Shown: piece by piece, positions 55,141-64,000 of the stretch
Layout of the letters: each line of letters starts with the position of its first letter
How positions within the stretch are numbered: the first letter of the stretch is position 1
Assembly: GCA_018136815.1 (NCBI GenBank)
Contig: CM030936.1
Span: 3,542,674-3,606,673, forward strand
DNA length: 64,000 bases
DNA from: Isochrysis galbana
Taxonomy: Eukaryota; Haptophyta; Isochrysidales; Isochrysidaceae
Direction of reading: 5' to 3'
The notes under the pieces: model-generated
The model's input: only the letters and a program-made list of their open reading frames with translations
What the model was told of the DNA's origin: nothing
The model's database searches: none
Position numbers and translations under genes: made by a program

Positions 55141-57100
55141 TGAGCTATCCTTAACGTGGCCGCTAGCTCCGCTAGCTCCTCGCTAGGTTTAAGCACACCC
55201 TTGCTGTTTATGTTGTAGACGGGTCGCAGGTCGCTTGTGTCTATCCTCTTTTTGGGTTGTCTTCCCATGCCCGCTTGGGCAGTCCTTGCCGAGTCTGTTT
55301 CATGAGCGAAGAGAAGTGCTTTGCTTAGTGTGGTGAATCTTTCTATTATTCGTATCAGTATTGATTCTTCTGAGAAGTCTACTCCGTCGTAGTGTATCCT
55401 GTAAAAGTCTGTGATAATGTATCTCCATGCTAGTAAATATAGTGCGCATACCACTTTCGGGGCGTCTCCCCTCGGGAAGATGAACAGGTTATCTATTATG
55501 ATGTCCTCCCTGCTTCTTTCCGTTTTGGGTGAAAAGCGCGCAACTTTATTTAGCACGTCTAAGGTCTTGGTTATCCTTGGGCATTCGCCTAAGTGGGTCG
55601 AGGATTCGTCTGCCTCGCCGCATATCCGACATGTGTTATTTCTGTCTGGGAATCGAGATTGTACGTGCCTACTCGCCTATGCGTTATGTGCTTGAAGTGT
55701 AGGTGCATGTCGCGGGCTGTCACCATCGGGGAGGTGTATAGCGTATAGCTTCGCTAGGTGCGCCCATGTGTCCTTTGGCATCTGGAGTTTTTCTTCCCAT
55801 TTGGTTAGTCCCGTGAGCGTTCTTGGTAGAGCCATACGTAGTACTTCCGTAGTTCTCTGCGTATCTCCGCGTCTTCCGCGGTCGTGTGTCGTATGACTTC
55901 CTCTGGGGCGTTCCAGTCCTTTGTGACGTACAGTTCTGGTATCGCGCTGTTCGAGGTTCGAGATTGAAACTTCCGGAAGAATTCTTTCGTCATTCTTTCC
56001 TCGTGTTTGAGAGAGTCGAAGCTTTCTTTAGTCGTTGGTCTAGATGTTTTGCGGATTGCGTCGATCTTATTGTTGAGTTCGCGCATCCTATCTAGTTTCC
56101 TGGCGTCGGGCTCTCCGTCGTTTAGCTCGATCCCGAGTAGGGCGAGTTCGTCGAGCGCTTTGGCTATTTTTTGGTGTTCCCTACCCTGCCTCGTTGCCCA
56201 TAAAAGGTACGTAGCTTCTGCCCTTTTGGCGCTGCCCCAGGCGTCGTCGATGTTTTCTTCCGGGGTCTCCGGGCCGATGTGGCTTTTCCATAGATGTGTC
56301 ACCACTCTTCTGATGTCTTGCGCGGCGAATAGCTCGTTGTCCACGCGCACATCGTACGTGCGCCCTGATTTGTATCCGACCACTTCGAATGTGCCTATGA
56401 CCGGCAGGTGGTCTGAGGCGCCTCTCCCCGTAAAAAGTGCCGGGTGTGGGCCTATCGTTTGCCAATTGCCAATTGATGTTGGAGCATGTTATAGGAGTGT
56501 ATATCCTATCTATCCGTGTGTGTACGGTTCCCGAGAGCCGTGTGAAGCCTCCCATCCTGTTTCCATTTACCAGATTGTATGCGTCTATGAGACCCATCTC
56601 GTTCATGGTGCTTCGCAGTCGGTGGCCGTGAGCGTTCCCGTATCCTTCTTGGCCTTCTTGTTTCCTCGTGTCCGTGTCCGCGTTTTCAACGCAGTTAAAG
56701 TCCCCCCCCAGGAGGGTGTCGTACTCGTTGCCCACGGGGCACGTCCTCAACGTTTCTATTTGAGTGGCTCGTAGGTTAGGCGTAGCGCTTAGATATATAG
56801 ATATTATTTCCAATTCTTTAGAATCTATTACGCATCTAACTCGCAAGCAACTTCCTTCTATCAACGTCTCAACCGTGTCCGGTAACAGTTTAACTCTTGG
56901 GGAGGAATCGCGTATCGCTATGCCTACCCCACTCGCCGGGTCGGAGGTGTTGGCCGGTGCTTGCACCATGTCCCAACCCAGGGCCTTGGCGGTCATGCAT
57001 GCTCGGTGGTGCTTGCCGTCGGCGTAGGCGTGAAGCTCTTGTAGGAGTAGAATGTCTACCCTAGCTTTTCTCGCTTGGCTACTATGAAGGTGCACGCTGT
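55140..57100 (-). mobile_element. LINE with endonuclease and tail but no reverse transcriptase
   Basis: On the minus strand, 57095-56390 encodes an apurinic-type endonuclease: VDILLLQELHAY, LLGGDFNCVEN, RIDRIYTPI, and after a frame shift near 56440 SDHLPVIGTF. The post-endonuclease linker (56383-55805) has EFFRKFQSRTSNSAIPEL. At 55805 it jumps directly to WAHLAKLYA, MHLHFKHITHRRVGT and the tail ALYLLAWRYIITDFYRI. These align with the LINE tail at 23101-24165. The whole polymerase region is absent. The copy ends next to its stop position near 55140, at the gypsy RT, with no 3' untranslated region. Confidence 0.75.
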
Positions 57101-57813
57101 GCGTTCACTCTTTCCGCGGGGGAACTCTGGGCGCGGAGTGCGGGCGGGAACCTTGGGGGCACCCCCTGGGATCGGGGCCATTGTGCAATTTGCGCCCGTT
57201 CTGAGATCATAAAATGTGGTTGATGATCTCCGGCTGAGGCTCGTTCTTCGCTCTCCTGCGGCAAGTTGCGTCTGCGCGTTGCGCGTTGCGCGCGCCATGG
57301 CCCCCCTCTGGGGGGTCCCTCGCCCCCCCCCCCCCAGGGGCCAGCTGGGGCAGCTCAGGGGGCAGTGGGGACTAGGGCTTTGCTTTGCCCTTGACCCCTC
57401 CTGCCTCGTCCCTCGCTCGCCTCGCCGGCCCGGGGTGCCTTCCTGGCGGCTCTCGAGAACTGTCTGTGGCCCAGGAAGGAATGGAGAGGGGGGGGGGGGT
57501 CAGTACGATGGGGGCCCATCGCAGGCAAATGTGTGTGGCACGCGGCGCGCTCCCCCTGAGAGTCTTGGCTGTTGTGTTGATTCCTCAGCCCCTGCCTAAA
57601 GGTGGGTGTGGAGGCCCACCTAGGGGGTGTGTCTGCGATGGAGAGAGGGGGAGGAGGGCGCGAGGCCCCCATGGGCCCCTAATTACAAAACGTAGGTCAA
57701 ATAGTAATAGAAAAAGAAGCTCAAGTTACACACTTCACATTGAGATCGACAGAAAAATGACACCAATTCTCACTTGACGTGTACGCGTGCGGTCTGAAGC
57801 ATTGCCTCCCTAA
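57101..57813. repeat. Intergenic with GC-rich dispersed repeat, copy 2
   Basis: The segment 57330-57610 contains gcagctcagggggcagtggg, then cctgacccctcctgcc-like text and ggaatggagagggggggg. It parallels 10870-11190 and the end of the window. No gene is supported. Confidence 0.55.
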
Positions 57814-60800
57814 CTAAGCTTCGGAAGGCTGAGACCCGCTCGCTCGCTCGCTCCTCTTGTCGTTTCGATGAGAGCGGTGTGCTAGCATCTGTTGCAGTAC
57901 ATAGTTGCGCTCTCGCAGGTCTGTCATGTCGCCCCGAGTTTCTTCTAGCTCGTCGAGAACGCGTGTGTATGCTTTCCTGAGTGCATCTAGTTGGCAGAAT
58001 AGGTCCTGTTGAGAGCCCTTTGCGGCATTCTCACCGGCGTTGACTCCGTTGGAGTCACTGGGTTCCTGCCGCGAGCTTCGCCGCATTGACGCAGCGCCCG
58101 GGTCACAAGACCCACTCTGGACGCCCGTGCGCGATCCATGCTCCTCAACGGCAAACAAGGCCCAAGGAAAGATCCTGAACGAGCGATTTTGCGATTTCTT
58201 CGCTGACGGATGTCTATCCGGAGCCCGCTCAATGACACCCGCTCTTGCGGAACGGCCGTCCCGCCACCATTCGACCATACGACCGACGAAGAGGAGCGCG
58301 ACAATGGTCGAATTCACGCTCAGCGGCTCGAGCCATCTGACGATGAAATAGGCTGTGGGTGACCCTGATGCGGTAAAAGGGTATACCATTGCACCGACCA
58401 GAATACCGAGCAGCGTCATTTGTGTGTATTGCCATAGAATGAATGCTATGGACTTGCCCTCAGAGTACTTGGCGTGCACCTTGCGAGAACGATTGCACAG
58501 GTAGATGCCGAAGTAGATCAACACCAAGTGCAACGTCAAGAGTGTCAGGGCATACGGCAAGGCGCCGTCGGGCAGTACCTCGCATGCGCCATGCCATCGC
58601 TCCTTTTGGCCGACAGCAGAAGGCTCGAAAATCTCGAGGCGGTAATACGGAGGAGCGCTCAGGGTCCAAGCCAAGAGTATAGCAGCATTGAGCACGACAA
58701 ACACGCCCACATATCGGAGGTAGTGGTGGATTGGCACCCTAATGTCGCGCATCGTCGGATTCACGAGCAACACGGTCACACGCCACAATTTTGCAACCAA
58801 AGAGCCAAATGTCAAAGAGTTGCCGATGAAGAAGTACCAGACTTGCCTCTCGCACGAGGCGTCTAATTCGGGATAGCGGCCTCGCTTGCCAACTGCGACC
58901 GTATCGTCAGGGACGTGGCTAACGTGATCGTACGCTGCTAGGATGCCGCCAGACGTGGTGAAGCCTATGCCAATGATGATGAGCACCAGGAACCAAGGTT
59001 GCGACGCCTTCAAGAAGCCGTGCCAATGACGATAAGCCCATATCATCCACAACAGGAGGACGCCTGCCATGGTCAATCCGCTCGCCCATGCAAGCGCGAC
59101 GAGGGTGCTTGGCAAATGGCCTTTGTCGACCTGCGACTCGAGCCAGCTCCTTCCGTCACACACGACCGAGTACAGGCGGGGGCTCGTGAGCTTCCGAAAG
59201 AGGGAGGAGAGAGGCAGCGTCGCGTTGAGCGATATGGGTCGATCTCCCGCCTCCTCGGACAACCACTTCACGAACTGCACAGTAGAGCCGCCTCTCGCGC
59301 ATCCGTCTCCCTCAAAGGATTGTCGCAACAACATCACTGACGTTACCGAAAGCGGATAGCACCCGTCAGTGGTGCCTTCCTCTAGCTGGAAGGCGTCATC
59401 CTGGCTACCGTCTAACGACGATTGAGGTAGGCATGCGGCAAGGCTTTCAGCACTTGGCCTCACGCCAAAGGCAGATCCACCAGCGGCAATGATGGAGGCG
59501 AAGTCAAGCCCAGACTCCTTGCCGCCAGAAAGCGACACTAGGCCCATCGAGAAAGAAGTGGCGGCAAGCAGAGCCACAACGTGCTCGTGGGTTGACGCAA
59601 CAACCGCTCCACTCCCATGCCCAAACACCTCCAGTGCCGCAGATCGAGTATGCCTTCGTAGCCAACGCTTGACCGTAAGTTCCGTGATAGAACCGGGAGG
59701 CTCGCAAATGAAGACGATCGGCCGAGCGAGGCCGATCGCCGAGGCGTAGGGCTCCTCGCCCATCCATGGGTTTAAGGCCACCAGTCTCGGATCGAGCCAG
59801 AGCGTCAAGTTGCCCGAGAGGATCTCGGATATGACACCAATGTCGAGGGTAAGATTTTTGCTAGCGAAGAGGCAATTGCCGCCAGCACCCTCGAGACCGC
59901 AGAATGAATAGGCTACGCCCACTGCAAAGCCTGCGTACGGCACTGCCACCATCGAGACGTTCGTGGAGTTCTGCAAGGAGGCCCAGTGGTCATAACGCAC
60001 TGCCACCAAGTCCAGCTCGTCGGAATCCAGGCTGTGGATGGCCTCATCTTCCGACAGCTCATTATAGACGATCTGAGCGTCTTTATAGAGGACGGTGTGC
60101 CAATTCATGTCCTGGCGATACCAGTGCGATCCACCGACCCTAATCGTGATCGATGGGCCTTCGGCGACATACACTGGCTTTCCATCGCACCGGGTGTCCG
60201 ACTCGAGCCTACTGATGATGTGAGCGGTCTTTGAGTCCGGTAGCATACTGAATCCGAGTCGTGCAGCCATCTTTCGAACTTGCGATGCGGTGTAGAACCA
60301 TCGCCAAAATTGGAGCGTCTCCTGCCGCCGTGTGCACCGATCTTCGTCGGTGAAGAGAGACGTGTCTTTGCGCATCACCAGGTATGTGACTCCCAAGATT
60401 GGCCATGTCGTTGCGCTCTGCACGCGAGAGGTGTCAATGATGAGTCGGCTGCTACCATCGTCGTCGCTGACAAAATTGGACGCCGTCTGTGCGAGTCCAG
60501 CGAAGACGCTGTCCACTGACGCTATGACAGGATCCGCATCCTCCGACTGCAAGAGTGAGACGGCTGGCAGCGATACGTCGAGGACCTCTGCAAGATTAGT
60601 GTAGCCTATGCTGAACGGGGTGGCCAGCAAGCATGGGGATGTGCCGAGTTCTGCGCTGGCGCACCGACGCACGGTGGCTCCGTCCCAGGATGGCGATGAT
60701 GAAGTGCCAATCTGAGCGCCAAACCCGTCTGGATCGGACCGCGCCAGAGCCTTCTTGAACAGTTCAGTTGTGCCTGACTTGTCCATTCTCGCGAGAACTC

Positions 60801-61281
60801 TGATTGGCGACGGAGGCAGCTTGCCAGTGGAGGCGAGGCTGGGGTTGAGCTCGCCAATGCGAGGGTGGTCCCACGTGGTGATGTTTCCACGGAAGATATC
60901 ACCGAGCACCGTCGTCGTGAGCACGAGCACCGGATCATACGCGCTCACGTTGGGCAGGTGGTAGACGGGCACGACGGCGGAGGCGACAGTAGGGTACATC
61001 TGCAAGTCGGGATAGGCCTCGTATTCTTCGGCAGAGAGAAGGGAGTCGGAGCATGCGAAGTCGACGATGTGTGGCTGCTCGTCATCCGAGCAGTGCGCCT
61101 CCCACCCCTTGATCCGGCACTTGCCTTTGCCAGACCCGAGCACGGCATACGAGACCTCTGTGGTCGAGGAGTGGCTGTAGGCGAAGCTCGCCTCCGTGTA
61201 GAGCGCGCCAGGGAAAGAGGCGCCCGCGCCGACGATGCGCGGCGTCGCCGTGGATCCCAGTAGCATCGCGAGGACGGCCAT
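57814..61281 (-). CDS. Fusion of two PstS-like phosphate-binding modules with a GABA-B-type seven-helix receptor
   Basis: ATG at 61281 gives 1155 aa with a short hydrophobic start (MAVLAMLLGSTATPRIVG), likely a signal peptide. Module 1 (about 14-365) resembles bacterial phosphate-binding PstS: GAGASFPGALYTEASFAY, VLGSGKGKCRIKG, VLGDIFRGNITTWDHPRI, RMDKSGTTELFKKAL. Module 2 (about 374-610) repeats the fold: ISEILSGNLTLWLDPRLVAL, PPGSITELTVKRWLRRH. Seven hydrophobic helices follow (about 727-1007) with class C receptor features such as ASQPWFLVLIIIGIGF, NSLTFGSLVAKLWRV and a Cys pair in loops. The tail has a coiled coil near 1090-1134 (DALRKAYTRVLDELEETRGD). A surface receptor with a nutrient-binding ectodomain is the natural inference; the ligand is not shown. 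A longer start at a GTG (61383) only adds Gly/Arg-rich text. Confidence 0.85.
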   Translation of the reverse strand: MAVLAMLLGSTATPRIVGAGASFPGALYTEASFAYSHSSTTEVSYAVLGSGKGKCRIKGWEAHCSDDEQPHIVDFACSDSLLSAEEYEAYPDLQMYPTVASAVVPVYHLPNVSAYDPVLVLTTTVLGDIFRGNITTWDHPRIGELNPSLASTGKLPPSPIRVLARMDKSGTTELFKKALARSDPDGFGAQIGTSSSPSWDGATVRRCASAELGTSPCLLATPFSIGYTNLAEVLDVSLPAVSLLQSEDADPVIASVDSVFAGLAQTASNFVSDDDGSSRLIIDTSRVQSATTWPILGVTYLVMRKDTSLFTDEDRCTRRQETLQFWRWFYTASQVRKMAARLGFSMLPDSKTAHIISRLESDTRCDGKPVYVAEGPSITIRVGGSHWYRQDMNWHTVLYKDAQIVYNELSEDEAIHSLDSDELDLVAVRYDHWASLQNSTNVSMVAVPYAGFAVGVAYSFCGLEGAGGNCLFASKNLTLDIGVISEILSGNLTLWLDPRLVALNPWMGEEPYASAIGLARPIVFICEPPGSITELTVKRWLRRHTRSAALEVFGHGSGAVVASTHEHVVALLAATSFSMGLVSLSGGKESGLDFASIIAAGGSAFGVRPSAESLAACLPQSSLDGSQDDAFQLEEGTTDGCYPLSVTSVMLLRQSFEGDGCARGGSTVQFVKWLSEEAGDRPISLNATLPLSSLFRKLTSPRLYSVVCDGRSWLESQVDKGHLPSTLVALAWASGLTMAGVLLLWMIWAYRHWHGFLKASQPWFLVLIIIGIGFTTSGGILAAYDHVSHVPDDTVAVGKRGRYPELDASCERQVWYFFIGNSLTFGSLVAKLWRVTVLLVNPTMRDIRVPIHHYLRYVGVFVVLNAAILLAWTLSAPPYYRLEIFEPSAVGQKERWHGACEVLPDGALPYALTLLTLHLVLIYFGIYLCNRSRKVHAKYSEGKSIAFILWQYTQMTLLGILVGAMVYPFTASGSPTAYFIVRWLEPLSVNSTIVALLFVGRMVEWWRDGRSARAGVIERAPDRHPSAKKSQNRSFRIFPWALFAVEEHGSRTGVQSGSCDPGAASMRRSSRQEPSDSNGVNAGENAAKGSQQDLFCQLDALRKAYTRVLDELEETRGDMTDLRERNYVLQQMLAHRSHRNDKRSERASGSQPSEA

Positions 61282-62472
61282 CGCCCTTCCCCCCGCCCCT
61301 GCGTCCCCCCCCCCCCCCCCTCTTCGGCCCTGCCCCGTCTCCCCCTTCTCCCCCTTGCTCCCGTTCCTTCTCCACTTCTCCACGAGTGAGCCGCCGAGCC
61401 TGTCTCCAGCCGGATTCCACTGTTTTGACTTTCTGACTCGGTCTTTCCGCTGCCCTCCCCCCCCCGCGCGCGGCCCCCCGACGTCGGATGTAAGGAGAGA
61501 GAGAGGGGGGGGGGGCGCGCGCGGGGGGGGGCGGAGGGGGGGGCGCGCGCGCGCGGGGGGGCGGAGGGGGAAGGAAACTTAGATGAGAGAGAGGGATGCA
61601 GAGATAGGGGAGATCCTGGGACGCGCGGGGGGCGGCGGGGGGGGGGGGGGCGGCGGCGGGGGGGCGGGGGGGGGGGGGCGGAGAGAGAGAAGTTGGGGTG
61701 ACGGCGGGAAAAGAAGGCGATGATGGCGGCGGGTCGCTCCGGCCGACGGCGAAAGACGGGAGCGCTTGCCCCCCCCCCCGACGTAACGGCCGCGTGGCTC
61801 TTCCTCCCCCCGCCCCGCCCCCGCCCCTCCGCGCGCCCCTTCCCCTTCCTCGCCCAAGGCCGCCATCGCGAGGAGCAGGCAGTAGGCAGTCCCCGCGCTT
61901 CCGAAAGTGGTTGGGGGAGAGGGAAGGGGAGGGGGGGGGGGGGAGCGTGGCGAGCGCGGCAGGGTATTCCGAGTTCCGGCGAGCCCTTCCAACTAGCGAG
62001 CTGATCGCCTCAGCCCCAACCGAGCGCCCCGCTCCGACGGCGAGTTCGCACCTAACACGCTTCACTCACGCCAAGTGAAAGACGAACCAAGAACATCAGA
62101 GTCATCCGTGGATGCAACGGTCAGTCTGAGGTGATGCAGAGCTCAGATAGCGAGATACCCCGGCAGCGGCGGACCCTCCGACGGCGTGCCCCCGACCGGG
62201 CGCGCTGCCGGCACTTTCTTGGTCATCCACTGGGTTAGAATGGCCCACCAGGCACACACACGTTGCCAACCGGCGGAGTAGCCGCGCGGAAAGAAACGGC
62301 TTCAGCCGTACTCCTAGACAGAGGGATTCTGCAAGGGTTGAATAATAATAATTACTCTTTATTGTACTGCCGGGCCGAAGCGCCGGAACAGGTGCTTCAC
62401 CGCAGCTGTTTTGTACTTTGGCTTATATGGGGGAGGGCTTTTTGTGGAAATCAAAGCCGTAGCTTGGATTGT
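61282..62472. other. Low-complexity G/C region upstream of the receptor gene
   Basis: Long G and GC tracts (61300-61700) and purine runs (61915-61945). Open frames on both strands here are compositional. It probably contains the receptor promoter, but I see no defined motif. From 62100 to 62340 the sequence is ordinary and unassigned. Confidence 0.6.
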
Positions 62473-62600
62473 AACGAGATGAACGAGATGTGAGATGTAA
62501 CGAGATGGCCTGATGGCCCGACGACGAGATGAACGAGATGGCCTTGATGGCCCGACGAGATGAACGAGATGGCCAGAGGGCCCGACGAGATTGAACGAGA
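62473..62600 (+). repeat. Tandem repeat with acgagatgaacgagatgg units
   Basis: About four imperfect copies of a unit of 30 to 37 bp (acgagatgaacgagatggcc, then a variable link ending gggcccgacga or tggcccgacga). Confidence 0.8.
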
Positions 62601-62756
62601 TTTTCGGGTAACGGAACTGGACGAGGAGTTTCCCCACTAAGCTTGGTCGTAATGCGGTGAAACCGATTTGCAGACAAGCGGGAAACCGGGGCGGAAGGAA
62701 CTGGCAAGGAAGTCGGCAGGAAGGCAGAGGAAATGTCTTGGCAAGGCGACGGAGGC

Positions 62757-62915
62757 GGGATTTTAACGGTAGACGGAGGCAGGATTTTTAACGGTAGGAA
62801 GAGGCAGGAATTTTAACAGTAGGAAGAGGCAGGATTTCTAACGGTAGACGGAGTGCGGAATTTTAACGGTAGAAGAAGAGCGTGGAATTTAACGGTAGAA
62901 GAAGAGCGGAGAGGA
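62757..62915 (+). repeat. Tandem repeat with ttttaacggtag units
   Basis: Six imperfect copies of a 25- to 29-bp unit of the type gaggcaggattttaacggta. It lies directly downstream (in minus orientation) of the tRNA-like element and may be its body. Confidence 0.8.
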
Positions 62916-62944
62916 GAAGGAGCGGGGCTCGAACTGCAGAGCGC

Positions 62945-63025
62945 TCCGTCCGGACTCGAACTCGCGACCCAGAGCAAAAGGTTGGTGGAGGCGGTGGGTT
63001 GAACCACTATGCCACGCGAGAGTTT
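62945..63025 (-). ncRNA. tRNA-like Pol III promoter element (SINE head or tRNA relic)
   Basis: On the minus strand, TGGCATAGTGG (63014-63004) fits a tRNA A box and GAGTTCGAGTCC (62963-62952) fits a B box, with normal spacing. The anticodon stem could form from ACCCA and TGGGT but the loop is 23 nt. The T stem and acceptor stem do not pair well, so it is not a clean tRNA gene. A second B-box-like cagttcgagcccc follows near 62926-62938. A tRNA-derived SINE is the best guess. Confidence 0.45.
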
Positions 63026-64000
63026 ACGTAGCCATAGGGCCAATGGGAAGGGCTGAGAACCGCCCTATATACTCTGGGTTTTTTTTCTCTTCTTTTTCAC
63101 TTTTCTTCTTCTTTCTTCCTCTGTTTCTTTTTACTGTTTACTGTCTCTCTTTTTACTGTTATTTCTTTTTTGCCTCTGAGACATCGCGAATGCGACACTT
63201 TTACGAGAAATATTGGACTCAAAACACAAAACACGAGAACAAAGCGGAGTGATTTTCGGCCGAGGCGTTGCTCCCCCCCCCCCCGGCGCGGGGGGTGGAG
63301 GTGGGGGACAGAGGAATGAAATCGGCTCGTTGGCGACCTTCCCTTGTCCCTTGTCCCTTATTCACTTTTTCACGTTGAATTCGTAATACTAATAATAATA
63401 ATCAATGTTATATCCTAGCCAACCCCACTAGCTAATTGGATATAACTTTTCCTTTTCCTTTTCCGTCCCGGAACCCGGAATCCCGCCATGCCTGACGGGC
63501 CAGGTGTCCGGGTGGTACCGGGGGGTGGGGGCACTGCCCCCTCCCCTCGATATTTGTCCTCCCCCCAGTGCACGCACCGACCCCGCGCACCCCAGCGCGT
63601 CCTCTCCTCGAGTCCACGCTGGGGGAAAACGGGAAAACCCCTTTCGGGTAAAAGCAACGCAGGGGGGGGGGGGGGGCACTCGTGAGATAGGAGCCCAGAA
63701 GCGCTAATCTCCCTCGCTAGAGCGAGTGGCCGCGGCGAGCCGCGGCCCTTCCCTCCTGGCTCTGGCGCCCCCGTCTTCTCTTACCCAAACGGGGCGAGAA
63801 GACACGTATCTGCCGGAGGGGAGAGCTGCCGCTCCCCCCTCCCCTCCCTCTTCCCTTTTCCTCCTCTCTTCCCTGCGGCGGGGGCCCATGGCGCGCGCCT
63901 GCGGCCCCTCTTCAGGTCCCCATATGGCCTGCAGGGGCAGGGGCCTGGGAGCACAGCTCAGGGGGCAGGTGAGGCTGGGGCATGGCCCTGGCCCCCTGGC
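63026..64000. other. Right edge: T-rich and C/G tracts, dispersed repeat copy 3
   Basis: A pyrimidine-rich T/C tract (63060-63175), C and G homopolymers (63271-63282, 63662-63676), and at 63905-64000 the cagctcagggggcaggtgag block of the GC-rich dispersed repeat running off the edge. No gene is supported. Confidence 0.5.

Noticed and set aside
61082-62065. Pro-rich frames upstream of the receptor gene
   Set aside because: They overlap the receptor start in another frame and consist of C/G tracts.
63181-63197. TGTCGCATTCGCG on the minus strand as another LTR end
   Set aside because: Only about 13 bases match the element 1/relic LTR start and the sequence beyond differs, so it may be chance.

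Overview
The window is nuclear DNA from a GC-rich, intron-bearing single-celled eukaryote, most likely an alga or a similar protist. I cannot name the lineage from sequence alone. Reasons: short GT-AG introns (73 to 275 bp) with mostly GTG donors; eukaryote-only genes (an EAF6 histone acetyltransferase subunit, an FG nucleoporin of the Nup62/Nsp1 family, a class C seven-helix receptor); LTR and non-LTR retrotransposons; satellite arrays; long C/G homopolymer and GGGA tracts. Two runs of exactly 100 N (244-343 and 33901-34000) are scaffold joins of unknown true length.

Left part (1-15 kb). A double FHA-domain gene (cut by the first gap) is followed by a decayed cytochrome b561-like fragment. 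Next is a small unknown gene split by a 2.9-kb tandem array of miniature LTR elements (4206-7120) bounded by a 5-bp target duplication. Then come the two-exon EAF6 gene, a two-exon acidic protein with an SH3-like patch, and a Nup62/Nsp1 gene of at least eight exons on the minus strand.

Middle part (15-57 kb). It opens with GGGA microsatellite, a palindromic foldback element and two blocks of a 19/19/20-bp higher-order satellite that flank a retrotransposon leader. A PDZ-domain gene follows. From 23 to 41 kb the window is mostly retrotransposon: a 5'-truncated LINE tail, then two Ty3/gypsy-type elements facing each other across the second gap. Both carry a phage-type cytosine-5 DNA methyltransferase-like domain between gag and protease. 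In both, gag and pol lie in one frame separated by a single TAG. A third copy (50.7-55.1 kb) has lost most of gag and the catalytic half of the methyltransferase, and its polymerase end runs into a LINE that lacks its reverse transcriptase. Host genes between these are a three-exon gene ending in a DUF3883 (NO VEIN C-terminal) domain, an uninterrupted paralogue of the split small gene, a broken transposase-like gene and one unknown single-exon gene.

Right part (57-64 kb). The main gene (57814-61281, minus) encodes two PstS-like periplasmic phosphate-binding modules fused to a GABA-B-type seven-helix receptor and a coiled-coil tail, possibly a surface sensor. The remainder is low-complexity G/C sequence, two short tandem-repeat fields, a tRNA-like Pol III element and a dispersed GC-rich repeat.

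The most notable system is the methyltransferase-carrying retrotransposon family with its conserved gag-TAG-pol arrangement. Next are the phosphate-binding-protein/GPCR fusion and the miniature LTR array. Exon structures were assigned by eye from splice signals, reading-frame phase and family resemblance.
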